Part shown: piece after piece, positions 24,340 to 37,827 of the stretch
How the letters are laid out: each line of letters opens with the position of its first letter
Numbering within the stretch: position 1 is the first letter of the stretch
Source: Branchiostoma lanceolatum
Taxonomy: Eukaryota; Chordata; Leptocardii; Amphioxiformes; Branchiostomatidae
Assembly: GCF_035083965.1 (NCBI RefSeq)
Contig: NC_089732.1
Location: 8,751,883 to 8,815,882 of the forward strand
Length of the DNA: 64,000 bases
Direction of reading: 5' to 3'
Program-made: the position numbers and the translations under genes
Notes under the pieces: generated by a model
Seen by the model: the letters and a program-made list of their open reading frames with translations, nothing else
What the model was told of the DNA's origin: nothing
Database searches by the model: none

Positions 24340-25975
24340 ACTTTCCCGCGTCATTATCATATAACGATGCCCCATATCAAGCATGGAACCTTAACGTGTG
24401 AAAAATATGCCCCGCTATAGACGTGTTATATGGGGTGTGACATCACATGATTGGTTGAAGCTGGAAGAGTAATATTGATAGTGATACCTTTGATACCTCT
24501 GTCTGTAATCGCATGTACAAAGTCAACTCCCAGGTTCAAACATCCAGCTTGGCATCCAAAACTACCATCATTGTCAAGTGAGATGAAGGTTAGGGATAGA
24601 CTATGACGTATCATAGAGAATGTGATGAAACTTTTGATGTAACATTTTATCAAGGTTAACAGTATGATCTCTTTATTCTGTCAGTCCTTTTTCAATGTAG
24701 AAATAGATAGTTGACTTGTTTGATATTCATGAGGATATATATATGTATATGATATATACATGTATATATAACGTTATATGTATATATGCATGCTGCAGTA
24801 CATGTAGTTATACCAGATATATGGATACAGATACAGGAAATTGTCCTTTTCACTATTTAGGCATGTTTAGATCTGTAAGACGGGTCGTAGTACTGTAGTT
24901 GTACATTATTTGATACTATGTGTGTATTCTACATAATAGAAAACAGTTATACATATATCTTAATGTGATTGTAACCATGCCCTCATGTAAATACAAGATG
25001 CGGTGCACATAATTAGATTTCCAATATTTCAATGCCCTAGATTTCAAGTAACTAATCAGTAGTATACTAGTAGTACTATATTGACATTATTGATGAATTA
25101 TCTTTCTTAGAATTGCTGTGTAACTTGTGTTATTCCATAAAGTGCACGTGAAGGAACGTTGACGTTAGTTAGTGGTGCAGTGCTTCCCCTGGGAATTCAA
25201 ACCTGTTCTCAGTGTTCAACTTTATTCCATAATTTGTTAGGTAACGTAATGCATAATCTAGAAATCTAATATCGTTTCTTTTAACTTCTTTATTACAGAG
25301 AAATGACAGGGCTGAGTAACAGTTGATATGCTCCTAGCTTACAATGCATCACATACAGCTATGCCATAAGGTTTAAGGTTACAAATAGAAAACAAGTGGG
25401 GAGAACTGTTGAGAGAAAACAGGATAATAAAGTTTTTCACTGTAGACCATCTTTTGTGAGATGTGCTTTTTTGTCGTTTATTTATTATGAGTGGAAAGGA
25501 AAATGTGGATAGTGTAAAATTTGAGTGCGCAAGTAGTAGCAGGATTATTCCTTCTCAATGCTTCCCTTTCCTTCTCATTCTCAATATCAAACGCATAATG
25601 TAACCTTGTTGACAGAAAAAATAGCTAATGTAGAGATTTGAAAACAAAAAAAGTTTCCTTTGTTTCGATGTATTCCTTATTCGAACAAGCACTTTCGTCA
25701 TCACACTGATCAGAATAAAGATTCATGCGAAAAATCGGATAGATTCATAGTGGATCCTACACGGTTCAAATGCGCCCCCCAACGGCTGAAAATATCATTG
25801 CAGGCAAATCTGTGTTCGGTGGCTGCAATAATGACACAAATTGCTAGGGGTCCTCATTGACAGGTGCAGTTGAGGTAGATAACTGATATATCGCGACGTT
25901 ATTTTGATAACCAATTGAATGCAAGGTTGAAAGGTCGTAACCTTATTCACGAGTGAACGTTGCAGTGATGTTCAA
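24340..25975. other. 3' flank of lectin B and intergenic
   Basis: AT-rich; AT microsatellite at 24735-24790 and an AATAAA at 25426 that could end lectin B transcripts. No gene seen. Confidence 0.4.
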
Positions 25976-25989
25976 GTTGTTTGTTGATT

Positions 25990-26395
25990 CTCAAGGCCAG
26001 GTTAGACACGGAGGGCAACAGAGAGGCGGCGGCGAGGAAAGCAACCGACTTCGCTGGCAGGCAGGCCCGGAACTGTGAGAGCTTGACGGGTGAATTATAT
26101 AAACCACTGCGGTCACATTTTGTCGGGAAGTTCTGCCATCACCCGGGCACCGTGAATGTCATTTCAAACTTGTTTCATGCATGTATCGGTGTTAGTGTTA
26201 GCAAAATTGTTCAAATATTGCTTAGCACTGAGTAAAGACAATTCTGTCCCTGTGTTTGCAGTGCTGGTCTCCGAGCTTGAACTCATTGGCCAGGGCTGAC
26301 GCCTTCCTGACCTGCTGGGGGCTGGTGCAGAAGTTCAGGTTCAGCCTGTCTGAAGCCGGGGAGGGGCTGTCCAACCTCACCTCAGATGTGATTGA
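25990..26395 (+). pseudogene. Orphan exon-like pieces, unknown protein
   Basis: Two GC-richer islands look coding. The first (25990-26090) reads LKARLDTEGNREAAARKA... to an ACGG|GTGAAT donor. The second follows TTTGCAG (26262-26390) and reads CWSPSLNSLARADAF and GLVQKFRFSLSEAGEGL. No start, further exons or family were recognised. It may be a gene relic or part of an undetected gene. Confidence 0.3.
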
Positions 26396-27142
26396 TTGTT
26401 ATGTTCATTTCTATAACATGTGTAGCAGTGGATCGGAGTGAATGTTTGTCTTCCTCAAACGTGACATATGATAAATATGAGATGTGAACATATGTATTCC
26501 ATCTACATTTACAACTAGATAAAAAAGGGTAAGGAGTTCAGAGAAGTGGTATTATTATACTTTGTCCGGAGAAACAAAAGTTTTACCAAATACCGTCATG
26601 CTTAAACAAATTGAATTGGAAGTAAGGAGGTATATGGCATGTATGCGATGGTCCCATGTTTTTCATATATCTTAGAATGGAATTCTTCGATATAATTATT
26701 ATATAGTGAATTCATACTTAATATTAGCATATGAAAGAGTTTTGGACTAACTGAAGTTTTCTTATCATAAATGATACAGATTTAGTTAGAAGGGCAACTT
26801 GGTCCACTTTTCTCGTTCTCTACACATTTCTTTTCCGTTTTTTAAAATCACAATTGATGAACCAGAAAGCCTGTTGTATTCATACTACATGTACATATAG
26901 CAATTATATATATGGCCTCCGTCGGTCAGTATTGATCATGGTGAAATCCTAATTCACAACAGCCCTACAGCATCGACTATGGCTAAACAGCCCTATACGA
27001 GAATGGCAGTCTCTGCCACAAAAATCACATCTGTAAGCGGACTCAGTTATACGAACTATGTAAATGCACAAGGAAAATAAAGTTTTGGACCGATGAGCAT
27101 GTCGTTGTCTTTATTTTAACAAGCAGATAAGTTTTGATCTTA

Positions 27143-28419
27143 CATGGTCACAGTTTCGAGGTCAAGGTCAAATAAGCTTAGAATCTTCAAACCCCTTTGC
27201 GAGTCTTTCACCATTTCCCCATTCTCGAAAAGAACGAAGTTTGGCAATTTGGCGGTCTCCTTTATCACTTTTCATGATACGGCCGGGAGCGGTACTGCAG
27301 ATTAGGCTCCGATAGGGTATATACTCCCGTGTTGTAAAATGCGAAAACATCCAAGGAATGAAACTTCAAGCAAGTAAATACTGGACCAAAGCGGTCTGAA
27401 AATCTTCGCACACATTTAGAATGACTTGTAAGATTTTTCAAAACACCATTGGCATAGCAAGGGTAGAGTTTTATGTGCTGGGGTGGAGCTCATGTCACAT
27501 TGGTCGAAGCGCCGCCTATATTCGTTTACACATCAAGTTTTGTTCGGTATGATTAATTCTAGAATGTATGTAGACATCATTAGCTTCCCTTCAGGACTGT
27601 GGTGTTTTATTAAAAATGTGCAGCGTTTTCAGCAAGCCAGTCTGAACAACCAGTCCGTATATTGCAGGTACTGGTAATGTGCTTGTGATATCTTTGTGTG
27701 GTCTGTTTTTGTCCATATGTGTATTATAAATGCGAATAAATGTTAGTATCAAAAGCTCAACGTTCTCAAAGGAAGTGAATGATAATCATATATGTCATAA
27801 AATCAATTATTATGGTGAAAACCTGATGTGTACAGGAATATAAAAGATCTCCAAGCAGATGTTGGGGGTGGAAGATCGTAATGTTTTCTGTGTGGCGGCC
27901 GGGCTTCTCTGACAGTCCCTTACCCCATATAAATGGGTGAATAGTTGTGTCTATGCCCAAGTTTCTCAAGGGAAGCCAAAGATGTTCACATATATCCTAA
28001 AATTAAACATTACGAACAAAACTCGATATATACACGAATATAGGCGGCGCTTCGGCCAATGTGACATGACCTCCGCACCAGCACTTACAAATCGACCCTT
28101 GCTGTGCCAACGCGTGTTTTGAGAAGTCTTGCAGGTCATTCTAAATGTATATGAATATTTTCAGACCGGTTTGGTCAGGTGTTCACCGGCTTTAAGTGTA
28201 ATGCTTTGAATATTTACCCGTTTTACAAGACGGGAGTATATACCCTATCGGAGCCTAATCTGCAGTACCGCTCCCGGCCGTATCACAAAAAGTGACAAAG
28301 GAGACCGTCAAATTGTCAAATTGTGGTATTTTCGGGAATGGGGAAATCGTGAAAGACTCGCAAAGGGGTTTGACGTTTCGAGGCTTTTTTGACCTTGAAC
28401 GTGAAACTGTGACCATGCA
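27143..28419. mobile_element. Large foldback (long inverted-repeat) element
   Basis: The left arm (27143-27600) returns inverted in the right arm (27940-28419), with blocks such as CCCTTTGCGAGTCTTTCAC, CGGCCGGGAGCGGTACTGCA, GGGTATATACTCCCG and GCGCCGCCTATATTCG. Arms are about 450-480 bp and imperfect. No transposase frame. Confidence 0.8.
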
Positions 28420-29940
28420 AAATCAAATATTACAATACCTTAGACATTTCGCCAGAAATACAATGGTATACTAGATGATAAATTACATTTCCTTTGCATT
28501 TTACAAATAGAAGTGGTTGAGTCTACATTTACTAATAAATCGTCAATTTCTGAAAAGCTACTACATCCAAATATTAAATTGCAATGTATAAGATGGAAAG
28601 ACGATGCACAAGTTCAACGGTGTTTATGTCTGTATATCGATCAAAAGATCCAATTTCTTTTCAAACGCTATTATTCTAAGGTGTTTGTGTGACTTCACGA
28701 TACAACCGTTAATGCTATGATTAACATTATCATAATCTATTCATTTGGATACGGCTGCTATAGCTAAGACTTGTACATGTAGTTGTTTAGTCGCAAACGT
28801 TTTTTTATATGTGATAAATAGTCCTTTTTGATGTACTTGTGCCATAGAAATATTCCATCAAAGTAGGGGTGTTTTTGTTGCGTTGTTGTTTAATGAAAAA
28901 GGCACAATTTCGACCACAAACAAAAGTTTCAGAGTCACAGAGATTACAGAGTGCTACTCACAGTACCATGACAGTTGACGGTTATGTTGTTCGCGAAAGA
29001 ATGACAGCTACCAAGTCTCTACAGACGTACTGTAGACATTACAAGCTTAAGATAACAATCCTTGTCAGTTGTTTTGTACGGTAGCGCCCTTCAAGAAGCT
29101 TAAGTGTCATAAACACGTTGCTTTAATTTAGGCCTGTACCCCCACCTTAGATACACTTAAGATGTTCGAAAAAAAGACATGAAATATAAGCTGAGTTTGT
29201 ATGATGTTTGTTACTGTATATAGATATTTTATTCTCCCCTAGTTATTACCAAGATAAGTTTTCGTAAGGAATCTTATAATCTTAAAGCCATTTAATAGCC
29301 GTTAGCTAATAAATGCCGTTAGCCGTCAGGCTTACAGTACGTTCTTGGAAGACTTGAATATACTTGGTAGTTGTCATTACCGACAGAGGCTTTACATACT
29401 CTTGGTTAAGGACTAGCTCTATCTAAACCCTCTGATTGTCGAATTTTGTTTGTGGTTTGACAAAGGGCATTGTTTGACATGAAACATTAGTGCAACATCA
29501 GTATTCCAGCTACGAATTCAACGAATTACACCGATATACCAAGGACATTCTATGGCACCGGCAAACCATAATGTACAACATTCAATATGTAAAATCCATA
29601 AAAAGCTACCAGCATATCACATGAATAGATTATGATAATAAGCACCATAGTATTTACCGTTGCACCGTTAAGTCATCCAAACACCTCACAGATTTTAGAA
29701 AAAATGGATCTATTGATCGATAAACAAGCGTAAACACCGTTGCATTTGTTCAACGTCTTCTTATTTCATACATTACGATTAAGATTTTGATGTGGTAATC
29801 TTTCAGAAAGTGATGATTTAGATAAGACGTACACTCGACCATTTCTATTGGTAAAATGCGAGCGGAAAATATAATTCATAACCAAATGTCACATTACAGT
29901 TTTTGGGAAATGTCTTGAATATCTTAATTCTTTCTTTTAA
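28420..29940. other. Intergenic, no gene seen
   Basis: AT-rich, with no supported frame, RNA gene or clear repeat. Confidence 0.4.
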
Positions 29941-30520
29941 ATGATCACGGTTTCAAGTTCAAGGTCAAATGAGACCTTAAAATTTCAAACCCCTTTGCGA
30001 GTCTTTCACGATTTCCCCATTCCCGAAAAGACCGGAATTTGACAATTTGACGGTCTCCTTTGTCACTTTTCATGATACGGCCGGGAGTGGTACTGCAGAT
30101 TAGGCTCCAATAGGGTATATACTCCCGTCTCGTAGAATGCGAAAATATTCATGGCATTAAACTTAAAGCTAGTAAATATTGGACCAAACTGGTCTGAAAA
30201 TCTTCGCACACATTTAGAATGACCTGTAAGAATTTTAAAAACACGCGTTGGCGCAGCAAGGGTAGATTTTTAAGTGCTGGGGTGGAGCTTATGTCACATT
30301 GGTGGAAGCGCCGCCTATATTCGTGTACGGATCAAGTTTTGTCCGTAAATGATCAGTTTTAGGATATATGTGGAAATTATTCGCTTTCCTTGAGAACTTT
30401 GGTCTTTTACTCAGCTGTTCATCCACTTATATGGGGTAATGGATTGTCAGAGAAGCCCGGCCGTCACTCAGAAAACATTATAACATTGCATCCCAACGTC
30501 TGCTTGGAGATCTTATCCGA
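29940..30520. mobile_element. Single-arm relative of the 27.1-28.4 kb foldback element
   Basis: Repeats the arm (CCCTTTGCGAGTCTTTCAC, CGGCCGGGAGTGGTACTGCA, GCGCCGCCTATATTCG) and continues into the centre found in that element (TTATATGGGGTAATGGATTG, AGAAGCCCGGCCG), without a second arm. Confidence 0.7.
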
Positions 30521-31056
30521 GTTTCTATGACAACTGCAGCCTTCTATTCCATCTGTTCAACCACTGGAATAATAAATATGTGAACACAAAACACTAAAAT
30601 GATATTGCAGGGGTATGTATCCTCGTAAATAGATTCGACTACAGTGTAAAATGAACTTATTCAGATTTTGCAATCGATAATCTCGATTAAGAAAGGCAAG
30701 AGATCAGAAGGAGTTGTAGTGCCCGTCGTGTGGCGGTTCCAAACGCCGCGACTTCCAGGAAAATCGCCCCGGATGGGACACGTTTTCAAGCAAACACCTC
30801 CGCCCTTTCGTCTAGCTACCTGTACACGTGTTAAAACCTCATTGACACTTGAAATGAAGACTCAAGTTTTCCATTCAAGACCTTTATTGCTTTACATATC
30901 TTGCCACCTTATTTATTGTACACTGACATGTTGTGGCAAACGTCGATGCACTTTGTCTCTGTTGCTAAACTACCTACTCTACCTTAACACGGAGAAGGTT
31001 TCCAGACATCCCAATATCTATTTGTACTTCAATCATTAAAATTTTAAGACACAAAA

Positions 31057-31225
31057 CTAAGATATAAATCTGGAGCTAGATGAGTGGTTGATAATTCCCT
31101 GGTAAAAACAGCCGTCGTCAAAGGCCACACAGCCTCCACTTGCTTCTTGCAGCTGCGTCTGAGGTACTTCTCCTCCTGCCACGGCAGCGCCACACACTGA
31201 CGGGGAAACGTACTGCACCTGCACA
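31057..31225 (-). pseudogene. Orphan terminal-exon-like ORF
   Basis: On the minus strand, after a GTGCAG acceptor, a frame reads VQVQYVSPSVCGAAVAGGEV ... ASGGCVAFDDGCF to a stop. Balanced composition suggests a former or undetected exon; no family recognised. Confidence 0.25.
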
Positions 31226-31889
31226 TGAGGAATATGAAACAAAAAAACGCCATCTCACAGTCTACAGTAGAGCTATCTCAATCTTTTTGTCTCATAAAGG
31301 CTTGTAGCCAAACCTGTATCTTAACAAAAAGTGACATTGTGTGGAACGACTGACCTCAGGTAAAGTCGATCATCACTTCGCAGAGTTTTAAAATTGTGTT
31401 AATCGTTTAACATACTTGTTCTAAAGCCCCGCTTGGAGAGAACATTTCAGCGCTGCATTGACAAACGGAGACACGTACATTCGAAAAGGCAGTGTTGTAA
31501 ACAATGTTTTTATATTGACATTTTTCAGTTTCAGCAAGTCAGAAATTTTGAGTAAGAAAGATGGCTAAAATAACGTCAAACAACTGGTCAATGAATAGAC
31601 ATGTTGCTGATAGTAAGATAGTAGTAGATACACTCTAGCAAGACAACAACTGTGCCCCTCCCCCTTCAAACTTCCATCGTCTGGCATCGGTCCTTTCACC
31701 CGTCAATGGCTCCATAAGACTCGGCAGAATCACTGTGTCCATCTCCTGCCTCATGTCGGGATCACACTCCTTCATCATGCTAACCTCAAAACGCGTAAAA
31801 TTAAACCTAAACTGACCCCTGTTCGTGTAAACATGCAGTGTTGGTAGTGTTAGATTTTGTTAAATTAGCCTGTGCTTTGTATATGAATC

Positions 31890-32170
31890 GCTAGAGGCCG
31901 CTATTGCATGGTGTTGGATGGCGTTCAGCACCAAGGACAGGTATGTTTGAAAGAGGCTGGACTAGTCACGACACCTTTCGGAGCTGTACGCATAACTAGG
32001 ATAACTGATTTGTGGTCATTTGTCTACTGTAGTGGATAACACAGCTGTTGAAGAGTCCTTGAGTTTCCGAAGAACCACGATCTGATATCTCATCAAACGG
32101 CACAGTCAGATGTGGAGGTGGGCGACAGGGAAATGCACTTCATCTAGACCACACAGTAGCGGCCTCTAGT
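31890..32170. repeat. Inverted repeat in the C block
   Basis: GCTAGAGGCCGCTATTG is inverted near 32155 (CAGTAGCGGCCTCTAG). The D block has a counterpart at 38470-38675, so it pre-dates the duplication. Confidence 0.5.
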
Positions 32171-33310
32171 AATTCAGATGTAAACTGCAATGTAAACTTG
32201 GTCATTACAGCCCGCGTCATTAGCGTCGATTTTTCTGGGTATTCCTCACCATTATGTATAGATGATGGCCACATCTAAATCTATTCCTACTGACTGTAAT
32301 GCCAATGGCTGGTGTTTCTCCGGGTAAGTATCGAACATTTCTCAAACTGTGATATGTCAAAGCGAGAAGTCAATAAAGCTAAAATGAATTATTTCATCAA
32401 AATTCTTTATCAATTTTCCTTCTACATCATGTTTTCACTTACATTATATGATGTTTCAATTAGCCACACGGTCCTTTTTGAGTTTTGTTCTCGTAACGAA
32501 AACTTACCTTCACAGATTCTGATTAATACAGAACACTTTAGAAATTCCACCAAGAGCTTAGCTTCAAAGGTTACTAGAGATTACAGATAATATAAATGTC
32601 TTGATTATGTAAGTGTTCTAGAAGTTCTCTTATGGTTTTTCTCAACCACCTCAACTGTATTCCAGATTCCAAACACTACGTACACTACACATCTGTATTC
32701 CAAACGCTACTAGACTAGACAGGAAAAGCTCTTCTGTTTTCTGATATCGATTGTCAAATAAATGCCTGATGAAAGTATAAACTGATGGATCAATACTACT
32801 TTTAGTTAGATTTTTTATTGTGACAGATTTGATAGAGCTCTTCTGTTTAGTCGTTATTGAATAAAAGCTTAATTAACTTATGAATCCTAAAATCCTACTT
32901 GTGATTATATTCTGACTTTGGACATCGGATCATCACAACCTTGTCTCTTTAAATGTCATCCTGTCAAAGCATGAAACATACCAATAGCTCAACAAGTTAC
33001 TGAGTTAACATGTAATCATTCTACTAGTATATTCATATACACATGTACGTATTGAATATAATACTGACATTATTTCATTTATCCATTACAGCGGGATAGT
33101 CTTTACAAACTCATCTTACATCCAAAATATGGCTTGCTAATTTGACTCTTCAATTTCAGCTTTTACATACATTTTGTATACCACATTTCACAAGTTTACT
33201 ACCGATCGCTGTAGACCCATGTTACCATGAACAAAGGCGCTATCATCAAAGGAATTTTGAATCTACTTTCACAAGGTGTTTAGCACTAGAGGTAATGAGC
33301 ACATGAATGA

Positions 33311-36300
33311 TCAAGCCGTTTCGCTACCTGGAACGATTTGGCATATGAAGAAGTACCTATAGTCACAATACTGGTCGCGCCACCTATCTGTAAGGTGTTT
33401 GTGTAACCGCTTATAGTAAACTACGCAGTCTGGTTCGCGCCAGTGTAAGTGACCCTGTGGCAGACCATGCCCGTTGCTTGGTTGGGACTCGGCCCATGAG
33501 TTGTACTCCCCAAGCGGAGAACCATCCACCCACTCAAACTTTCCTTCTTCACGCTGGTCATGCAGGCCGATCCACAATTTCTCATCAGGGACATTCCTTA
33601 GCTTACGATACAAGGTGATGAGGAAGTCGTTGATCTGGGCGTCTCGGGGCATGGCGAGGGTACCACCGTCTGCACGACAGGTCGCGGCCGCTTCGCTGAA
33701 GGTTTGCTTTACTTTGAACACCTTGTAGCAGATCCCGCGGAATTTCGTATAACCTTGTGGGCAAGACAGAGCTAGTGGGAAACGTAAGAGACACAGGAAT
33801 GGTACAGATGTCAGGGATATGAGCAAAATTCAAACAGTAACAAAGTGTTTCATTTGAATAACTTATATCTTGTATTTGACTTTTCAGGTTGTGATGTATA
33901 TTTGTGTATCAGATTAAAGTTATTGGTCTATAACCACTAGAACATAGTCTAACCTCCGTTCATGACATAAGAATGCCACTATAAGAACAGGACAATAAAA
34001 TGAGAAATTGTATAATCATCACACATGTACAGGTTAACTGCTTATTTTTGAGGTCAACTCGCATGTTGGAATATTTCAATATTTCAATAGAGGGTAACTT
34101 GTAACCATACCAGTATCCGGCTTGCCCCAAATGCCTGTCTGATGACATTCAGGAGGTCCGGTAAGGTTTCGACAAGTTGGCCTTCCTGGTCGCCAGGATG
34201 GTCCCACAGGCCCTGGCAATCCTGGAGACCCAACGGGCCCCCTTTGTCCCGGGAGCCCAGAAGGCCCCGGGACTCCAGTCTTGCCGGTCAGTCCTCTGGG
34301 TCCAGCCTGCCCCATGGGTCCAATAAGTCCAGTTGTCCCCAGGGACTCCTTTCCTCCTGGGGGTCCAGGAGGTCCAGGGACTCCATCCTTGCCACCAGGT
34401 CCCCTGGGTCCAGCCTGTCCCATGGACCCCTTTTCTCCTGGGGCTCCATGAGGCCCAGGGACTCCAGCCTTGCCATCCTGTCCCATGGGTCCAGCTGGTC
34501 CCAAGGGTCCCCTTTTACCCTGGAACCCAGGAGTCCCAGCAGACCCAGGCACTCCTGGCTGCCCAATGGGCCCCGGGGGTCCAGATGGCCCCAGGGGTCC
34601 AGGAGGGCCCGGAGGACCGACAGACCCGGCGTCCCCTTGCAAGATGGGCCCAGTCATGTTGGGAGGGTTAAGTCCCATAGATCCCCCATTACCTGAAGTG
34701 ACACATATGTATCAAAAGTATAAAAAATGATGAAATTCAAGAACTAGAAACATGTCAAATTTCAACAAATATTTTCAAACGAAAAAATACTGACATTTGT
34801 TTTAGCCTAAGAATGGAACAAACCAAGTGCAATGTGATATCAGAACATCGTACTTACGTTCCAGCTCGGTTACTCGCAGCTCAGTCAACTGTTCTTCTAG
34901 CTTATTCACCTTTTCAGCAAGAGTGATCACCTTAACTGTATCCAGACAAAAACACACTTGTCAAGTTCTGTAATCATGCTTGGAATTTTTGAGAACTAGC
35001 TATGTTCCTAGAGACTAACAACTACATGTATGTATAACCTTCATTATCTCCATGAAAAAAGGCTTTTTCATGAGATACTGTTTTGCTTGCGTTTGGTGTC
35101 TGTGTGTATGTTTGTGTCACCGGACGCTTAAAGTCGCCATAACTGTAGAACCTGTACATGGATTGAATTGATTTTTGGTATGTGGGTGGGTGTCAGGTGG
35201 AGGAAGGTCAAGGTCGATTTTGGGCTTCCTGGCATGTGTGACTGGAACTGCAATGGCGTATTTGTTAGAATCTTAAATGTAGAAGAACTGAAGAGTGGAC
35301 GGACAGATCGTCATGTTCTTTGGTACACAGGTAGGTTAGACCAAGTTGTACACACTTAAGTGCAAACTATGCAAATGGCACCGAATTTGCATAAGTTAGG
35401 AGGTAAATCGTTTGCATGTGTGTCGTCGGATGCTTAAAGTCAGCATAACTGTAGAACGTGTAGATGGATTGTAATGATATTTGGTATGTGGGTATGCGCT
35501 GGGAGGAGAATGGTCAAGGTCGATTTGGGGCCCCCTGGTTTGTGTCCCTGGAACTGCAATGGCCTATTTGTAAAAATGTTCTAAAGGGGAATAACTGAAG
35601 AAAGGAACAACAGATTTTCATGTTATTTGGTACACAGGTAGGTTGGACAGAGATGTACACACTGAAGTGCAAATCACGCAAAGTTAGTGTCTTTGCGTGT
35701 GTGTGCGCGTGTGTGTATGTTTGTGTCACCGTGTTTGTATGTATGTGTCACCGGACGCTTAAAATCAGCATAACTGAAGAACGCGTGGATGGATTGAAAT
35801 GATATTTGGTATGTGGGTAGGTGTGGGGAGGAGAAAGGTCAAGGTCGATTTTGGGCCCTCTGGTATGTGTCACTGGAACTGCAATGGCGTATTTGTCAAA
35901 ATCTTCAAAGGAGAATAACTGAAGAAAGGAGCGACAGATTTTCATGTTATTTACTTGGCAGGTAGCTTAGAGAGGGATGTATACAATAAAGTGCAAATTA
36001 TGCAAATTGGACTTAATTTGCCTAAGTAATGGGAAAATCTATATTTGCAGTGTTGGCCATTGTGGCACTTCTAACAGCTGTTAGTGTTGATAGCGAAAGT
36101 GGGTCAATGTGGAACCTGAGCCCCCGACAGCTGCAGGTGGCCGGGGGTCATACCATTGAGCGATATAGAATGGGGGGAACTGGTTTAATACAAAAAAAAG
36201 TTTCATGGAGATTTTGGGTCCTAAGACTCTTGTTTCCATTATTTTACATACATCACGTTATTTCATTGATATACTTTGCCAAAACTGGAATTATCAGGAA

Positions 36301-37827
36301 TCAGACTGCCATCTCTTAATACGTTTGTTTTTAGATATTTCAATTTTTATCCTGTAAGTCAATAAAAGCAGTCTAACCTGCAAAGAACGGCAGTAGTGCA
36401 GCGATGCCTACAATAAACAAAGCGGCGGTGGCTTGCCAGAACTTCTTGCACAGGCGGAACCATTTGGTTTTCTTGTCCATCTCCGTGCCGTAAACATCTG
36501 TTTTCAACACGCAAAACCCATTATTTAACAACTAGCTCTATTCAAACCGTGTAATGATACATAGTATTAATGAATATGTAAAAATGTACATACATCTAAT
36601 AGGAAAAATAACAAAGAACGAAACGTTCAGTTCACAACTTTTCAAACAATTGATTATTTGTTTGAAACACCAGAATCGCATTGAGTTATTTTTCAATCTG
36701 TCGACCAAGCATTTTCAATACTCAGCATTCAACAGCGAAATATTTAAAACGAATCCAACACGACTTTTCCTCAACTAGATCACAGTGCTCGTATGGTCAC
36801 TACTTGTCCCTAGTCCTGATCAAAGTTATAAACAGAGGTTATGTATCTGCACTGTGAACTCTATTACCACAATTTTATAATCAAATAAAGCTTTTCGCCA
36901 AAGCATCAAAGCAACGAACGTAACAAAGGTCTATACTCAAGTTATGAGTCGCGTGGTATCTATAAATATTATAAACAGATGGGCGTACGTAAGTCCTGCC
37001 CCTCCCCTTCATTTGGTCACCTTTCATTCTAGAAAAAGTAGCATAATACTAAAAGTAACAGTTATTACCAGCATTTTGTAACCCGGGATGAAACAATGTC
37101 TTACCTGCTCTGGAGACGTACATGGCGTTGGGTATGTTCGCAGCGGCGTCCGCGATTGATCTCCAATCAGTCTGAGCTTGCCGTGCTGCGGAAAAATGTC
37201 GAAATGAGCATTAAGCCAAAGAATCTGCAGACTATACTATAGTAAATAACTTCAAACATTCAAATCCACAATGTGAACAAAATTACAAACTGGTCTACTT
37301 TTAACAGATGCTACAGTATACTGTTACCTCAGTTAGTCTTCACAATCTTCAAACTTTTCATGCAAGTTCTTGGAGAATTTGACATAAATCAAACAAAAAT
37401 TGTCAAATTACATCTTTCTTTTATTTTGTGTTGCTTTTCATTAATGACATTTTTTTTCCACATACATTTCAGATGGGAGACCATTTTTACAGCGTGGCCA
37501 AATCACTTAATCACCGTCTTCTTTACCGTACAGAATAAATCAGCTAATACTCGTGGTACTTCTCTACTTGAGGAGAACACAAGCTTACTGAATGTGTATA
37601 TGTCGTAAGAAGGACCCTCCAGAATAACCTGCGAATTTAGAACGTTGAGCGACCGCTTTACAAAACGCTAACGTTAACATAGCAGCTGCCAACTCAAATG
37701 AAACAAATGAAAACAGGGTGTAACTTTCTTGGGAGAACTGGAATAAAGCAGTTTTTTTAAATATCATACGAAATCACAAGTTACCTCCCGTGCCCCCAGT
37801 CTGGGACTGCTGCTGCCCTCCCGACAT
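33311..37827 (-). CDS. Type II membrane collagen-like C-type lectin, copy C (6 exons, 454 aa)
   Basis: Minus-strand exons, in order: 37827-37785, 37185-37105, 36497-36378, 34935-34858, 34692-34111, 33771-33311. All internal junctions are phase 1; total 1,365 nt. The protein starts [14 protein letters not shown], has a cytoplasmic part of about 60 aa, then a TM at about 62-80 ([20 protein letters not shown]) after a basic cluster, so the N-terminus is inside. A short heptad-rich segment ([19 protein letters not shown]) probably trimerises it. A collagen region of about 50 Gly-X-Y triplets has interruptions at ESL and WRP. A CTLD follows (about 302-454) with [30 protein letters not shown] in place of QPD, WRD, and ICQ. 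The topology resembles collectin-12-type scavenger receptors. The role is probably recognition of glycans or particles (inference). Confidence 0.92.
35035..36215 (-). mobile_element. Repeat element inserted in an intron of collagen-lectin C
   Basis: Ends CATTATCTCCATGAAA and TTTCATGGAGAT are inverted. The interior repeats a block of about 300-350 bp (accggacgcttaaa, gtcaaggtcgatttt, ggaactgcaatggc). Absent from copy D. Related to the end of the repeat at 52343-53425. Carries a plus-strand frame at 36029. Confidence 0.65.
36029..36319 (+). other. Short ORF with signal-peptide-like start inside a repeat
   Basis: 96 codons starting [20 protein letters not shown], a good signal peptide, followed by [16 protein letters not shown] and [12 protein letters not shown]. 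The downstream part runs into intron sequence shared with copy D and is unlikely to be coding. It could be a captured first exon of a small secreted peptide or chance. Confidence 0.25.

Noticed and set aside
34142-34696. Plus-strand proline-rich ORFs
   Set aside because: They are the antisense of the Gly-X-Y collagen exon of the minus-strand lectin C. The same applies at 40683-41063 for D.
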